This document shows positions 1-7,000 of a stretch of DNA of 64,000 nt, one piece after another. Under the pieces are notes generated by a model. That model was not told the DNA's origin. It made no database searches and saw nothing but the letters and a program-made list of their open reading frames with translations. Where the stretch lies: assembly GCF_039542055.1 (NCBI RefSeq), contig NZ_BAABHK010000011.1:1-64000 (forward strand). Reading direction: 5' to 3'. A program made the translations under genes and the position numbers. Each line of letters opens with the position of its first letter. Positions within the stretch are counted from its first letter, which is position 1. The DNA is from Actinoallomurus vinaceus. GTDB lineage: Bacteria > Actinomycetota > Actinomycetes > Streptosporangiales > Streptosporangiaceae.

Positions 1-142
1 CCGCCGCCACGTGCCGGACTCCATCCGGCAGGCCGGCGGCCGGGGCGCGCCGTGAGACCGCCGTCACCTGCTCGCCTGCCGCTGCGAGCAACTGGACGAG
101 CCGTCCACCGACGTTCCCGGTCGCTCCGGTAACCACGATCAT
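1..142 (-). CDS. NmrA-like NAD(P)-binding protein, N-terminal fragment (runs off the left edge)
   Basis: Only about 47 N-terminal residues are present. The reading frame starts at an ATG (142-140) preceded by GGGAGAA four bases upstream. It opens with a hydrophobic beta strand and the glycine motif T-G-A-T-G-N-V-G, the Rossmann nucleotide-binding signature of atypical short-chain dehydrogenases (NmrA/NAD(P)H-binding family). Such proteins are NAD(P)-dependent reductases or redox sensors. It is divergent from the MerR-type gene that follows, so it may be that regulator's target (inference). The substrate cannot be judged from this fragment. Confidence 0.75.
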   Translation of the reverse strand, partial: MIVVTGATGNVGGRLVQLLAAAGEQVTAVSRRAPAAGLPDGVRHVAA

Positions 143-225
143 GGTCTTCTCCCTGTTCGTGCGGACCGTCGAGACGTACGAGGCCGTCGTCTCCGGCTCC
201 GCCGAGTGACCCACCGCGCGGGCGT

Positions 226-256
226 TTGACCTTCAAGCGGGTCGAAGGCCCACGAT
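226..256 (+). promoter_or_regulatory. MerR-type promoter/operator with 19-bp spacer overlapping the start codon
   Basis: TTGACC (226-231) is followed after exactly 19 bases by CACGAT (251-256). An imperfect dyad CCTTC...GAAGG lies in the spacer. Overlong spacers with a dyad between -35 and -10 are characteristic of promoters that MerR proteins twist into activity. Transcription would start about base 263, that is at the second ATG (264), suggesting a leaderless message. The CACGAT match is weak. Confidence 0.45.
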
Positions 257-1337
257 GGCCGCCATGGACGACACCGGAACGCTGGTGAGCATCGGGGCCT
301 TCGCCCGCCGAGTGGGGTTGAGCCCGAGCGCCCTGCGGTTCTACGACGACTGCGGCCTCCTGCGTCCCGCCCACGTGGACGGCGCGACGGGATACCGGTT
401 CTACGCCCCGGACCAGGAGTCCCGGGCCGTCCTCGTACGGCGGCTCCGCGAGGCCGGGCTGCCGCTGGTCGACGCCTCGGTCGTGCTCGACGGCGACCCC
501 GGGGAGGCCCGCGCCGTCCTGGCCGAGCACGCGCGCCGGACCCGTGAGACGGCCGCGGCGGCCCAGGCGGCGATCGACGCCGTCCTCCGCGGCCTCTCCG
601 GTCCCCCGGGAGGCGCGGAGGCCCGCGTCGGCGGCCCGGAACTGGCCGGCGCGGTCCGGCAGGTGGTTCCGTCGGCGGCCCGCGGCGAGGCCCGGGAGGA
701 GTTCCCGGCGCTGGGCTGCGTCCTGGTCGAGATCACCGGGCAGGAGGTGCGCCTGGTCGCCACCGACCGGTACCGGCTGGCCGTCCGCGCGCTGCGCCCC
801 AGCGTCGTCACCGGCGGACCGCACCAGGCGCTGGTCGCCACCGCCGCGCTGACGGAGATCGCGTCCTGGGCCGTACGGCTGCCGGAGGTCGGCATCGAGA
901 TCGACGGCCGGGGCGCCCGCGTATACGGCGACGGCGACCGCCGGGTGATCCCCGTGACGGACGGGACGTTCCCCTCCTACCAGGTCATCCTCGACGAGCT
1001 CCCGGCCGCCCGGCACCGGTTGATCATCGAGCGGGACGCCCTCCGTACGGTGCTCGCGCATGACGCGGACGGGCCGGTCACCCTTCGGACGGACGACGGG
1101 CACGGCCTGGTCGTACGCCGCGGACCGGACGAGACCCCGCTCCGTGCCATCCGCACGGGGCCGCCGATGCGGATCGCCTTCGACCCGAAGGTGCTCCTTC
1201 CGGCGGTCGACGCCAGTGTGGGCCCCGACGTGCTCCTGGAGATCTCCTCGGCGACGCACCCGGTCGTCGTCCGCTCCGCCGACCAGGGCGGCTTCACCAC
1301 CGTCGTCATGCCGGTCCACGACACCACCGGCGCCTGA
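255..1337 (+). CDS. MerR-family regulator fused to DNA polymerase III beta (sliding clamp)-like domains
   Basis: Residues about 11-80 are a MerR DNA-binding domain (R-F-Y-D-D-C-G-L-L, then G-Y-R-F-Y), followed by a short Ala-rich helical linker. Residues about 125-355 match the second and third domains of the bacterial beta clamp: L-V-A-T-D-R-Y-R-L-A-V-R near residue 167, D-G-T-F-P-S-Y near 237, and a C-terminal segment ending in V-V-M-P-V. The clamp's first domain is absent. In MerR proteins the C-terminal part normally binds an effector; here it would be a clamp fold that could dimerise or bind clamp-binding peptides (inference). The start could be 255 or the in-frame ATG at 264, which fits a leaderless transcript. 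A TPR gene follows 23 bases downstream. Confidence 0.88.
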   Translation: MAAMDDTGTLVSIGAFARRVGLSPSALRFYDDCGLLRPAHVDGATGYRFYAPDQESRAVLVRRLREAGLPLVDASVVLDGDPGEARAVLAEHARRTRETAAAAQAAIDAVLRGLSGPPGGAEARVGGPELAGAVRQVVPSAARGEAREEFPALGCVLVEITGQEVRLVATDRYRLAVRALRPSVVTGGPHQALVATAALTEIASWAVRLPEVGIEIDGRGARVYGDGDRRVIPVTDGTFPSYQVILDELPAARHRLIIERDALRTVLAHDADGPVTLRTDDGHGLVVRRGPDETPLRAIRTGPPMRIAFDPKVLLPAVDASVGPDVLLEISSATHPVVVRSADQGGFTTVVMPVHDTTGA

Positions 1338-1360
1338 TTCCGACCCCGAAAGAGAGAAGG

Positions 1361-2014
1361 ATGGACCCCGAGAACCCGGTCGTACGGCTGTGCGCGGAAG
1401 GCATGCGCGCGGAGGCCGACGGCAGAACCGCCGACGCCCGCGACCTCTTCGAGAAGGCCTGGGAGACGGCCACCGACGACTACGAGGCCTGCGTCGCCGC
1501 GCACTATGTCGCCCGGCACCAGCCGAGCCCCGAGGACACGCTCCGCTGGAACCACGAGTGCCTCCTGCGCGCGGATCGGGTCGGCGACGAACGCGTCCGT
1601 GGCTTCTACCCGTCCCTGCACATCAACCTGGGCAAGGCGTACCGCGACCTCGGCGACCTCACCAAGGCGCGCGAGCACTTCCTTCTCGCCGCCGCGTGCG
1701 TCGACGACGCGCCCCAGAGCCAGTACGGCGACTGGAACCGATTCGCGATCGCCGAGGGCCTGCGCACCACCGGCGGCCCGGAGCGCCGCCCCGTCGACGA
1801 CCTCCTGCCGGACCTGCTGGCCCGGCTCTGCGCCCGCGCCGACCTCAAGGCGCTCGGCCTGATCCTGCCCGCCTACCTGGGCGACCTGGGCACCGACCCC
1901 GACCGCGTCCGCCTGACGACGGCCCTGCACATGGTCCACGCGGCCAGATGGCTGCCGGACGACGACCAAACCGCCCTCGGCCAGGCGATCGCCGCCCTGA
2001 CCCCCACGCCCTGA
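1361..2014 (+). CDS. Tetratricopeptide-repeat protein of unknown function
   Basis: The 217-residue protein has helical pairs with TPR spacing. The clearest are residues about 10-45 (E-A-D-G-R-T-A-D-A-R-D-L-F-E-K-A-W) and 85-115 (L-G-K-A-Y-R-D-L-G-D-L-T-K-A-R-E-H-F). TPRs mediate protein-protein contacts, so a scaffold or partner role is likely. It starts 23 bases after the MerR-clamp gene, behind a GAGAGAAGG ribosome-binding site, so the two are probably co-transcribed. There is no signal peptide or catalytic motif. This family is common in actinomycetes and its function is not established. Confidence 0.8.
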   Translation: MDPENPVVRLCAEGMRAEADGRTADARDLFEKAWETATDDYEACVAAHYVARHQPSPEDTLRWNHECLLRADRVGDERVRGFYPSLHINLGKAYRDLGDLTKAREHFLLAAACVDDAPQSQYGDWNRFAIAEGLRTTGGPERRPVDDLLPDLLARLCARADLKALGLILPAYLGDLGTDPDRVRLTTALHMVHAARWLPDDDQTALGQAIAALTPTP

Positions 2015-2191
2015 AGAGGCCACCGGGCGCAGGTCCCTCACCTCCTGCGACCCGATGGCCCCGGCCCCGGACCAACCGCCCCGGACGTCCGGGTTCGGCC
2101 GTCGAGGCGTAAGTGCCGCGTCCCTGTGATGCTCCTTGTGCGGGAGCCACCCATTGCGATGAACTGCCGCCATCACCGGGACGCGACATGA

Positions 2192-2407
2192 CTACGGGTC
2201 CTCTTGCTCCTGGCTTTGTTCCGGCCGATAGAGCTCCAGGCTTTTGCTCGCCGCCTGCGGATACCGGCGTACGAGACGGTCGAGCTGGATCAGCTCGCAT
2301 GCCGGCGTCACTGCCGATAGACCGAAGCGGTCAATGGCGTCGTAGAACGCGGCGATCGATTCCCGAACCCGCCGGGCGACCGGATCTTCCGTCGCCGTCA
2401 TGGTCAT
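2192..2407 (-). CDS. Small acidic hypothetical protein, translationally coupled to the interrupted gene upstream
   Basis: This is a 71-residue protein starting M-T-M-T-A-T-E-D, without membrane segments or recognised motifs. The start overlaps the stop of the preceding frame by four bases (ATGA at 2404-2407), a classic coupling arrangement. The pair is divergent from the HTH/DUF5919 regulator at 2846. Function is unknown; the arrangement suggests a three-gene module. A second in-frame ATG lies at 2401. Confidence 0.55.
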   Translation of the reverse strand: MTMTATEDPVARRVRESIAAFYDAIDRFGLSAVTPACELIQLDRLVRRYPQAASKSLELYRPEQSQEQEDP

Positions 2408-2694
2408 GGGCTGAGCGGAACGGAGGCGACTTTCTTGATCAGTTGGACGGCCTTGTCGATCTCGGTCGCTTCGCAGATCGGCTTATCCCAGGACCACCAC
2501 CAGAACAGCCGTTCAGCGCTGTCCGGCTTGGCCGTGACGATTTCGGCGAGATGGTTGCTGGTGTTGGGAGCGTGGACGTAGACCCGTGTCGGGCTCTGCT
2601 ACTCCGCCTCTAGACCGGCCGCTTGGCATGCCTTGGTGAGCCGCCCGGCCAGTTCGTGTACGTCTTCCGTCGCGTTCGTGCTGGTCGCCGTCAT
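2404..2694 (-). pseudogene. Small gene interrupted by an in-frame amber codon
   Basis: From ATG 2694 the frame reads 31 residues (M-T-A-T-S-T-N-A-T-E-D-V-H-E-L-A-G-R-L), meets TAG at 2599-2601, then continues open for 64 further residues to a TGA at 2404-2406. The part after the TAG is protein-like (V-Y-V-H-A-P-N-T-S-N-H-L-A-E-I-V, then W-W-W-S-W-D-K-P-I). Both halves fit one compact alpha/beta protein of about 95 residues of a type common in actinomycetes. The start is probably ATG 2694. It may be a recent pseudogene, a sequencing error, or readthrough of the stop. Confidence 0.6.
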
Positions 2695-2845
2695 CTGGAT
2701 ATCCCTCGGTCCGTATCGGCGGACTTTCGATATCCACCTTTGTTTGCGGTGAGTGACGTATGAACTGCGTTCACGGGACGGAAAGGACGTTCGCTGGCTA
2801 CGGTGAAGATACGTCCCAGCCGTCCCACGCCCAAAGGTGTCGCTC

Positions 2846-3592
2846 ATGCCGAATGATGCGCTTCGACGGGCTATGTCCGAAGCGAGGATGACAGAATCGG
2901 ACCTGGCCGCAAAGTGTCACGTGGACGTGAAGACGGTGACTCGGTGGGTGGGCGAGGAGGGGCGCACCCCGCATCCCCGCCACCGCTGGGCTGCCTGCGA
3001 TGCCCTTGGAGTTGATGAGTCCATGCTCTGGCCGGAAGCCGTCCGAAAAGCCGTGAAGACCGGGCCGGATCGAGAGATCGTGAGCGTATATCCGTTCCGG
3101 TCGGCATGTCCTAAATCCGTTTGGCGTACTTTGATCGCAAATGCCACCAAGGAGCTGACCTTCGCGGGCTACACGAATTACTTCCTCTGGCTGGAACATC
3201 CGAGCCTGCGAAGCGTCCTGCGCCGCAAGGCCGAACGCGGATGCTCGATCCGGTTCCTGATCGGAGATCCCGACAGCGAGGTCACCCGCCGCCGGGAAGA
3301 GGTCGAAGCGGTGCCCTTGACGGTCGGTACGCGGATCAGGGTGACCCTTGACGAACTCTCCAAGATGTCCGGGGTTCCGGGCATCGAAGCGCGCTTCAGC
3401 GACGATCACATCGCCATGAGCGTGTTCGTCTTCGACGAAGAGATGCTGGTCACGCCCCACTTGGCGAGGCTGGTCGGACACGATTCGCCGATGCTGCACA
3501 TCCGGCGGTGCCAGGACGAAGGGCTGTACGACCGGTTCTCGTATCACGTCTCGGAGCTGTGGAAGTCCGGACGCCCGACGGGTAGGGGATGA
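2846..3592 (+). CDS. Helix-turn-helix regulator with C-terminal DUF5919/phospholipase-D-like domain
   Basis: Residues about 3-60 are an XRE/Cro-type helix-turn-helix (A-R-M-T-E-S-D-L-A-A-K, then V-K-T-V-T-R-W-V). The remaining 180 residues match the DUF5919 type domain found on such regulators, resembling a phospholipase-D fold (I-R-F-L-I-G-D-P-D-S, and H-I-A-M-S-V-F-V-F-D), but a clear HxK catalytic motif is absent, so a sensory rather than enzymatic role is likely. ATG 2846 is preferred over GTG 2837 because AAAGG (2833-2837) is well spaced from it. It is divergent from the coupled small genes at 2192-2694. Confidence 0.8.
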   Translation: MPNDALRRAMSEARMTESDLAAKCHVDVKTVTRWVGEEGRTPHPRHRWAACDALGVDESMLWPEAVRKAVKTGPDREIVSVYPFRSACPKSVWRTLIANATKELTFAGYTNYFLWLEHPSLRSVLRRKAERGCSIRFLIGDPDSEVTRRREEVEAVPLTVGTRIRVTLDELSKMSGVPGIEARFSDDHIAMSVFVFDEEMLVTPHLARLVGHDSPMLHIRRCQDEGLYDRFSYHVSELWKSGRPTGRG

Positions 3593-3733
3593 CCCGGCGA
3601 ACGGCCGGACATGCCGGTGCCGAGGGCGGCCATCGGTGCTCTGCCGACGTGGTTATACGCTGGGTGACCAGCCCGGATTCACAGATCAGGCAGGCTCGGG
3701 AGGGACCATGGCAGCGGAGGCTGCACGCCAGGG

Positions 3734-4942
3734 ATGATGGCCGTGCCGAGGAGACTGCTTCGTCGTCTGGGGATGGCCTGGGACCGGCTGTACGCCCCAG
3801 AGCCGGCCAATGACGAGCTCAGGCGGATCGTGAACCGCGAGAGAGCCTTCCGGCGGGTCGCGACCCTCGTGGCCGGAGGCGCCTCACCGTCGGCGGTCTT
3901 CACGGCGGTGGCCGGTGAGATGGGACGGCTGCTCGGAGCGGATCACACGATGATCACGCGATACCGGGCCGATCGGACGCTCACCTTGGTCGCCAAGTGG
4001 AGCAGTCCCGACCTCCCGGAGCTCGACGTCCCCTTCGGAGGCCGCTGGGTCGTCGCACCTGACACCCCGGCGGGAATCGTGGTGGAGACGGGATGGCCGG
4101 CGCGTCGGACTGCGGACTCGATCGAGAGTGACTTGGGCCCCTGGGCCAGGGCACATGGCCTGGGAGCCGGCGTGGCCGGTCCGATCACGGTCGAGGACCG
4201 GCTGTGGGGAGTGATCACCACGCTGTACCGGGAGGCCAACCCGCCACCCGATGACGCCGAACAACGTATGGCCGAGTTCGTGCGCATGCTGAACTGCGCG
4301 ATCGCGCAGGCCGACGCCCGCGCGGAGCTCATCGCCTGCCACGCCCGCATGGTCACGGCCGCCGACGCCGTACGCCAGAGCGTCGCGGCGGATCTGAACG
4401 ACGGACCGCAGCAGTGCCTGAAGGAGCTCACCCGGCAGCTGCAGGAGCTGCAGGCCGGGACCTCGGATGAGGGGCTACGGCGGCATCTGTCCCGGTTCGC
4501 CGAGGCGGCGTCGGAGATCGAGGGTCGGCTTCGGCAGGTCTCCACGGACCTGCTGTCCGTGGCCCCGGCGAAAGGCGGCATGGAGGCCACCCTCAGGGCG
4601 CTCACCCGCCGCTGTCCGGTGCCCGTCGACCTCAACGTCCCGACCGGTCAGGAGCTGGCCGAACGGGTGGAGGCGACCGTCTATCACATCGTCGCGGAGG
4701 GGCTGCTGAACGCGATCAGGCACGCGCACGCGTCCGCGATCCGCATCGATCTCAGCAGGGACGGCGAGGGGATCCGGCTGTCGATCAACGATGACGGTGT
4801 CGGCGGCGCCCACCCTCTGGACGATGAGTCCGGGCTGGCCGCGCTCAAGAAGAGGGTCGAGGTGCTCGGCGGGTCCCTTCAGGTCGAGAGTCCGGTCGGG
4901 GACGGAACGTCGCTGGCCGTCACGCTCCCGTGTTCCGCGTGA
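3734..4942 (+). CDS. GAF-domain sensor histidine kinase (NarL/HisKA_3 class) with phospho-acceptor His replaced by Asn
   Basis: Residues about 35-195 form a GAF sensor domain (V-F-T-A-V-A-G-E-M-G-R-L-L to L-W-G-V-I-T-T-L). Residues about 205-275 are the dimerisation/phosphotransfer region. The ATPase domain is at about 305-400, with an intact N-box (E-G-L-L-N-A-I-R-H-A), a D-D-G-V-G-G box and a C-terminal G-D-G-T-S. The usual D-L-H-D-G motif reads D-L-N-D-G: codon 222 (4397-4399) is AAC, one base from CAC. There are no transmembrane segments, so it is cytosolic, and no response regulator is adjacent. A nine-codon mini-frame (3708-3737) ends over the start region. It is probably a pseudokinase or an allosteric partner of another kinase. 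Confidence 0.85.
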   Translation: MMAVPRRLLRRLGMAWDRLYAPEPANDELRRIVNRERAFRRVATLVAGGASPSAVFTAVAGEMGRLLGADHTMITRYRADRTLTLVAKWSSPDLPELDVPFGGRWVVAPDTPAGIVVETGWPARRTADSIESDLGPWARAHGLGAGVAGPITVEDRLWGVITTLYREANPPPDDAEQRMAEFVRMLNCAIAQADARAELIACHARMVTAADAVRQSVAADLNDGPQQCLKELTRQLQELQAGTSDEGLRRHLSRFAEAASEIEGRLRQVSTDLLSVAPAKGGMEATLRALTRRCPVPVDLNVPTGQELAERVEATVYHIVAEGLLNAIRHAHASAIRIDLSRDGEGIRLSINDDGVGGAHPLDDESGLAALKKRVEVLGGSLQVESPVGDGTSLAVTLPCSA

Positions 4943-4983
4943 CCTGGGCCCGGGTGACCGCTCTTCGCGAGTGAGCCGTGCCG

Positions 4984-5436
4984 TCAGCGGCCGGCCGCGT
5001 GGTGGTCGACGATCCGGCGCAGCAGGGCCGTCAGCTGCTCGCGTTCGGGAGCCGAGAGCGGGGCGAGGAGGGCGTCCTGGATCTCGGTCAGGACGCCGGT
5101 GAGGTGCTCGAGACGGTCGCGGCCGGCGGTGGTGATCGTGATGATGTTCCGCCGGCGGTCGTCCGGGTCCGGTGAGCGTTCGATCAGCTTCTTCTCGGCG
5201 AGTTCGTTCAGCGCCGCGACGACGTCGCTGCGGTCGACGCCGGTGCGGCGGCCGAGCGTGGCCTGGCTCGCCGGGCCGAACTCCTGCAGGGCGGCGAGCA
5301 GCCGGTAGTGGTAGCCCCGGGCACCGGCGGCGGTGAAGTGCTCGGTCACCAGCCGGTGGCTGTGGATCGACGCCTGTCCGAGCAACCAGCTGGGCGCCTG
5401 CCGCAGACGCGTGGGCGTCGTTTCGTCGGCCGTCAT
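4984..5436 (-). CDS. MarR-family transcriptional regulator
   Basis: This is a 150-residue winged-helix protein of normal MarR length. The recognition region is A-S-Q-A-T-L-G-R-R-T-G-V-D-R-S-D-V-V, and the wing R-S-P-D-P-D-D-R-R-R contains the family DxRxxx signature. It is divergent from a SnoaL-like gene across a short intergenic region with three TTGG-N5-CCAA dyads, so it probably represses both (inference). ATG 5436 is chosen because the longer frame runs into the operator. The ligand is unknown. Confidence 0.9.
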   Translation of the reverse strand: MTADETTPTRLRQAPSWLLGQASIHSHRLVTEHFTAAGARGYHYRLLAALQEFGPASQATLGRRTGVDRSDVVAALNELAEKKLIERSPDPDDRRRNIITITTAGRDRLEHLTGVLTEIQDALLAPLSAPEREQLTALLRRIVDHHAAGR

Positions 5437-5453
5437 GGGACGCAGTCTAACCG

Positions 5454-5509
5454 TTGGCCTTCCCAATGAATGGTGATACTGTTGGTCCAGCCAATGTTGG
5501 CCGTACCAA
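5454..5509. promoter_or_regulatory. Three TTGG-N5-CCAA dyads between the MarR and SnoaL-like genes
   Basis: Dyads lie at 5454-5466, 5482-5494 and 5497-5509. The first and third share a longer direct repeat (GTTGGCC-n-T-n-CCAATGAAT). They fill the region between the divergent starts at 5436 and 5526. A repeated short palindrome here is the expected architecture of a MarR operator; binding itself is inferred. Confidence 0.6.
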
Positions 5510-5525
5510 TGAATAGAGGTGTGTC

Positions 5526-5921
5526 ATGGAGCCGACCGACCACGCCGAGCTCTCCGTCCTGGTCACCCGTCTCGGGATCTGGCTGGACGAGAAGCGGTTC
5601 GACGAGGCGCGCACGATCTTCACCGAAGACGCGGTCGCCGTCACTCCGGGCGGTACGGTGCGCGGCATCGACGCCCTCGCCGCGCAGGCCCGTCGATCGC
5701 ACCCGGACGACGTGGCGACCCAGCACTTCATCACCAACCCCCGCATCGAGGTGGACGGCGACCACGCCTCCGTCGACGCCAACCTGCTCGTCGTCTTCGC
5801 GGCGCCCACGGGACAGCGGATCCTCGGCGAGCGGTACCGGCTCGAGACCGCCCGTACCCCCGGCGGGTGGCGGATCTCCCGGGTGGCGGCCAGCCCGATC
5901 TGGGAGTTCTCGCCGGCCTGA
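5526..5921 (+). CDS. SnoaL-like / NTF2-fold protein
   Basis: This 131-residue protein has the layout of the SnoaL-like domain: helix-rich start (L-V-T-R-L-G-I-W-L-D), then F-T-E-D-A-V-A-V and a closing strand W-R-I-S-R-V. The fold is used by polyketide cyclases, dehydratases and hydrolases and as a small-ligand pocket; no specific reaction can be assigned. It is preceded by AGAGGTGTGTC and is divergent from the MarR gene whose putative operator covers its promoter. Confidence 0.8.
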   Translation: MEPTDHAELSVLVTRLGIWLDEKRFDEARTIFTEDAVAVTPGGTVRGIDALAAQARRSHPDDVATQHFITNPRIEVDGDHASVDANLLVVFAAPTGQRILGERYRLETARTPGGWRISRVAASPIWEFSPA

Positions 5922-5932
5922 GACGCGCGCGG

Positions 5933-5963
5933 TTGACCTTGCCGTTACGTCAACTCCTATCGT
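5933..5963 (+). promoter_or_regulatory. MerR-type autoregulated promoter upstream of the TipA-like gene
   Basis: TTGACC (5933-5938) and TATCGT (5958-5963) are separated by 19 bases. The dyad TTGAC-N11-GTCAA (5933-5953) lies across the -35 and the first part of the spacer. This matches the promoter architecture activated by TipA and other MerR proteins. It lies 37 bases before the first possible start codon of the regulator, consistent with autoregulation. Confidence 0.7.
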
Positions 5964-5999
5964 CGAAGCCGTGGCCGGAAAGCCCGGCCGCAACGGTGA

Positions 6000-6770
6000 A
6001 TGGGATGGCTCATGGCCTGGTCGATCGCTCACGTCGCCCGCATGTCCGGGGTGACCTCGCGGACGCTCCGGCACTACGACGAGATCGGTCTGCTCGCCCC
6101 CGCGTACGTCGGGGTCAACGGCTACCGCTACTACGAGGAGGAGCAGCTGCTGCGGCTCCAGCAGATCCTCGTGCTGCGCGAGCTGGGCGTCGGGCTGGCC
6201 GAGATCGCCGAGGCGATCGACTCGGAGCCGAGCACGGTCGCGGCGCTGCGCCGCCACCACGCCCGGCTGCTGGCCGACCGCGACCGGCTCGGCGTGCTCG
6301 CCGACACCGTGGCCCGCACCATCGCCGAACTCGAAGGAGGAGGTGACAGCGTGACATCGAAGATCAATCGGCCGGAGAACCTCTTCGCGGGGTTCGACCC
6401 CTCGCGGTACGAGGACGAGGCCCGCGAGCGGTGGCCGGAGCAGTACGAGCAGAGCCGGCAGGCCGCGGCCGGGTTCACGCCGGAGCAGATGGAGACCGCG
6501 CAGCGGGAGATGACCGCGCACATGGTCCGGATGGGGGAGCTGAAGGTCGCCGGTGCGGCGCCGGACGACCCGATCGTCCTGGACGAGGTCGACTGGCACT
6601 ACCGGTCGATCAGCCGGTTCTGGCAGCCGGACGCCTGCGCGTACACGGGTCTCGGGAAGATGTACGTGGAGGACGCGCGGTTCCGCGACAACTACGAGAA
6701 GGTCACCGAGGGCCTGGCCGAGTTCCAGCGTGACGCGATGGCCGCGTACGCCCGTGCCCGGCTGAGCTGA
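6000..6770 (+). CDS. TipA-like MerR regulator (full-length form) with TipAS antibiotic-binding domain
   Basis: Residues about 5-75 are a MerR DNA-binding domain (T-S-R-T-L-R-H-Y-D-E-I-G-L-L), residues 80-115 the dimerisation coiled coil, and residues 118-256 a TipAS domain. Cys213, in Q-P-D-A-C-A-Y before G-L-G-K-M-Y-V, sits about where TipA reacts covalently with thiopeptides. In Streptomyces, TipAL activates its own promoter on binding thiostrepton, and the short form TipAS sequesters drug. ATG 6012 is an alternative, slightly shorter start. The gene has its own 19-bp-spacer promoter. The ligand range is inferred from family membership only. Confidence 0.88.
   Translation: MGWLMAWSIAHVARMSGVTSRTLRHYDEIGLLAPAYVGVNGYRYYEEEQLLRLQQILVLRELGVGLAEIAEAIDSEPSTVAALRRHHARLLADRDRLGVLADTVARTIAELEGGGDSVTSKINRPENLFAGFDPSRYEDEARERWPEQYEQSRQAAAGFTPEQMETAQREMTAHMVRMGELKVAGAAPDDPIVLDEVDWHYRSISRFWQPDACAYTGLGKMYVEDARFRDNYEKVTEGLAEFQRDAMAAYARARLS
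6333..6353 (+). promoter_or_regulatory. Strong internal ribosome-binding site and GTG start for a TipAS-like short protein
   Basis: GAAGGAGGAGG (6333-6343) lies seven bases before an in-frame GTG (6351-6353) inside the TipA-like gene, exactly at the boundary between the coiled coil and the TipAS domain. Initiation here would give a 139-residue drug-binding domain without the DNA-binding part (6351-6770), matching the known TipAL/TipAS dual-product design. Confidence 0.7.
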
Positions 6771-6797
6771 CGGGCCCACCGGCCGAGACGGCCGGTC

Positions 6798-6825
6798 TCC
6801 CGGAGGAGCTGCAGATCCTCCGGGA
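6798..6825 (+). terminator. Stem-loop terminator after the TipA-like gene
   Basis: TCCCGGAGGA (6798-6807) and TCCTCCGGGA (6816-6825) form a perfect 10-bp stem with an 8-base loop, 28 bases after the stop codon. No U-tract follows, as is usual in GC-rich actinomycetes. Confidence 0.6.
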
Positions 6826-7000
6826 CGCGGCTCGGGAGAGCCCGCGAATAATGAGCTGCCCCCTCGCGAGCCTGTTGTTAGGCTCCGGCCGGGCGTCGCA
6901 TGGACGCCGTCGTCCGTACGAGGGAATGGGGGCTCGGCGATGCGCCAGTGGTCACAGGTCATCACGACGGATCACTCGGCGGCATCGAGGACGACACTTC

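Noticed and set aside
977..2176. Long minus-strand open frame opposite the MerR-clamp and TPR genes
   Set aside because: High GC opens long antisense frames; the protein is low-complexity Gly/Val/Arg and matches nothing, while the plus-strand proteins show clear domains.
5433..6965. 510-codon minus-strand frame
   Set aside because: It is antisense to the SnoaL and TipA genes, Arg/Pro/Gly-rich and lacks any domain.
6851..7000. N-terminal extension or leader peptide of the Tet(M)-like gene
   Set aside because: The extension is basic and unlike any family member; homology starts at M-N-S-L (7001). No leader peptide with regulatory stems could be shown.
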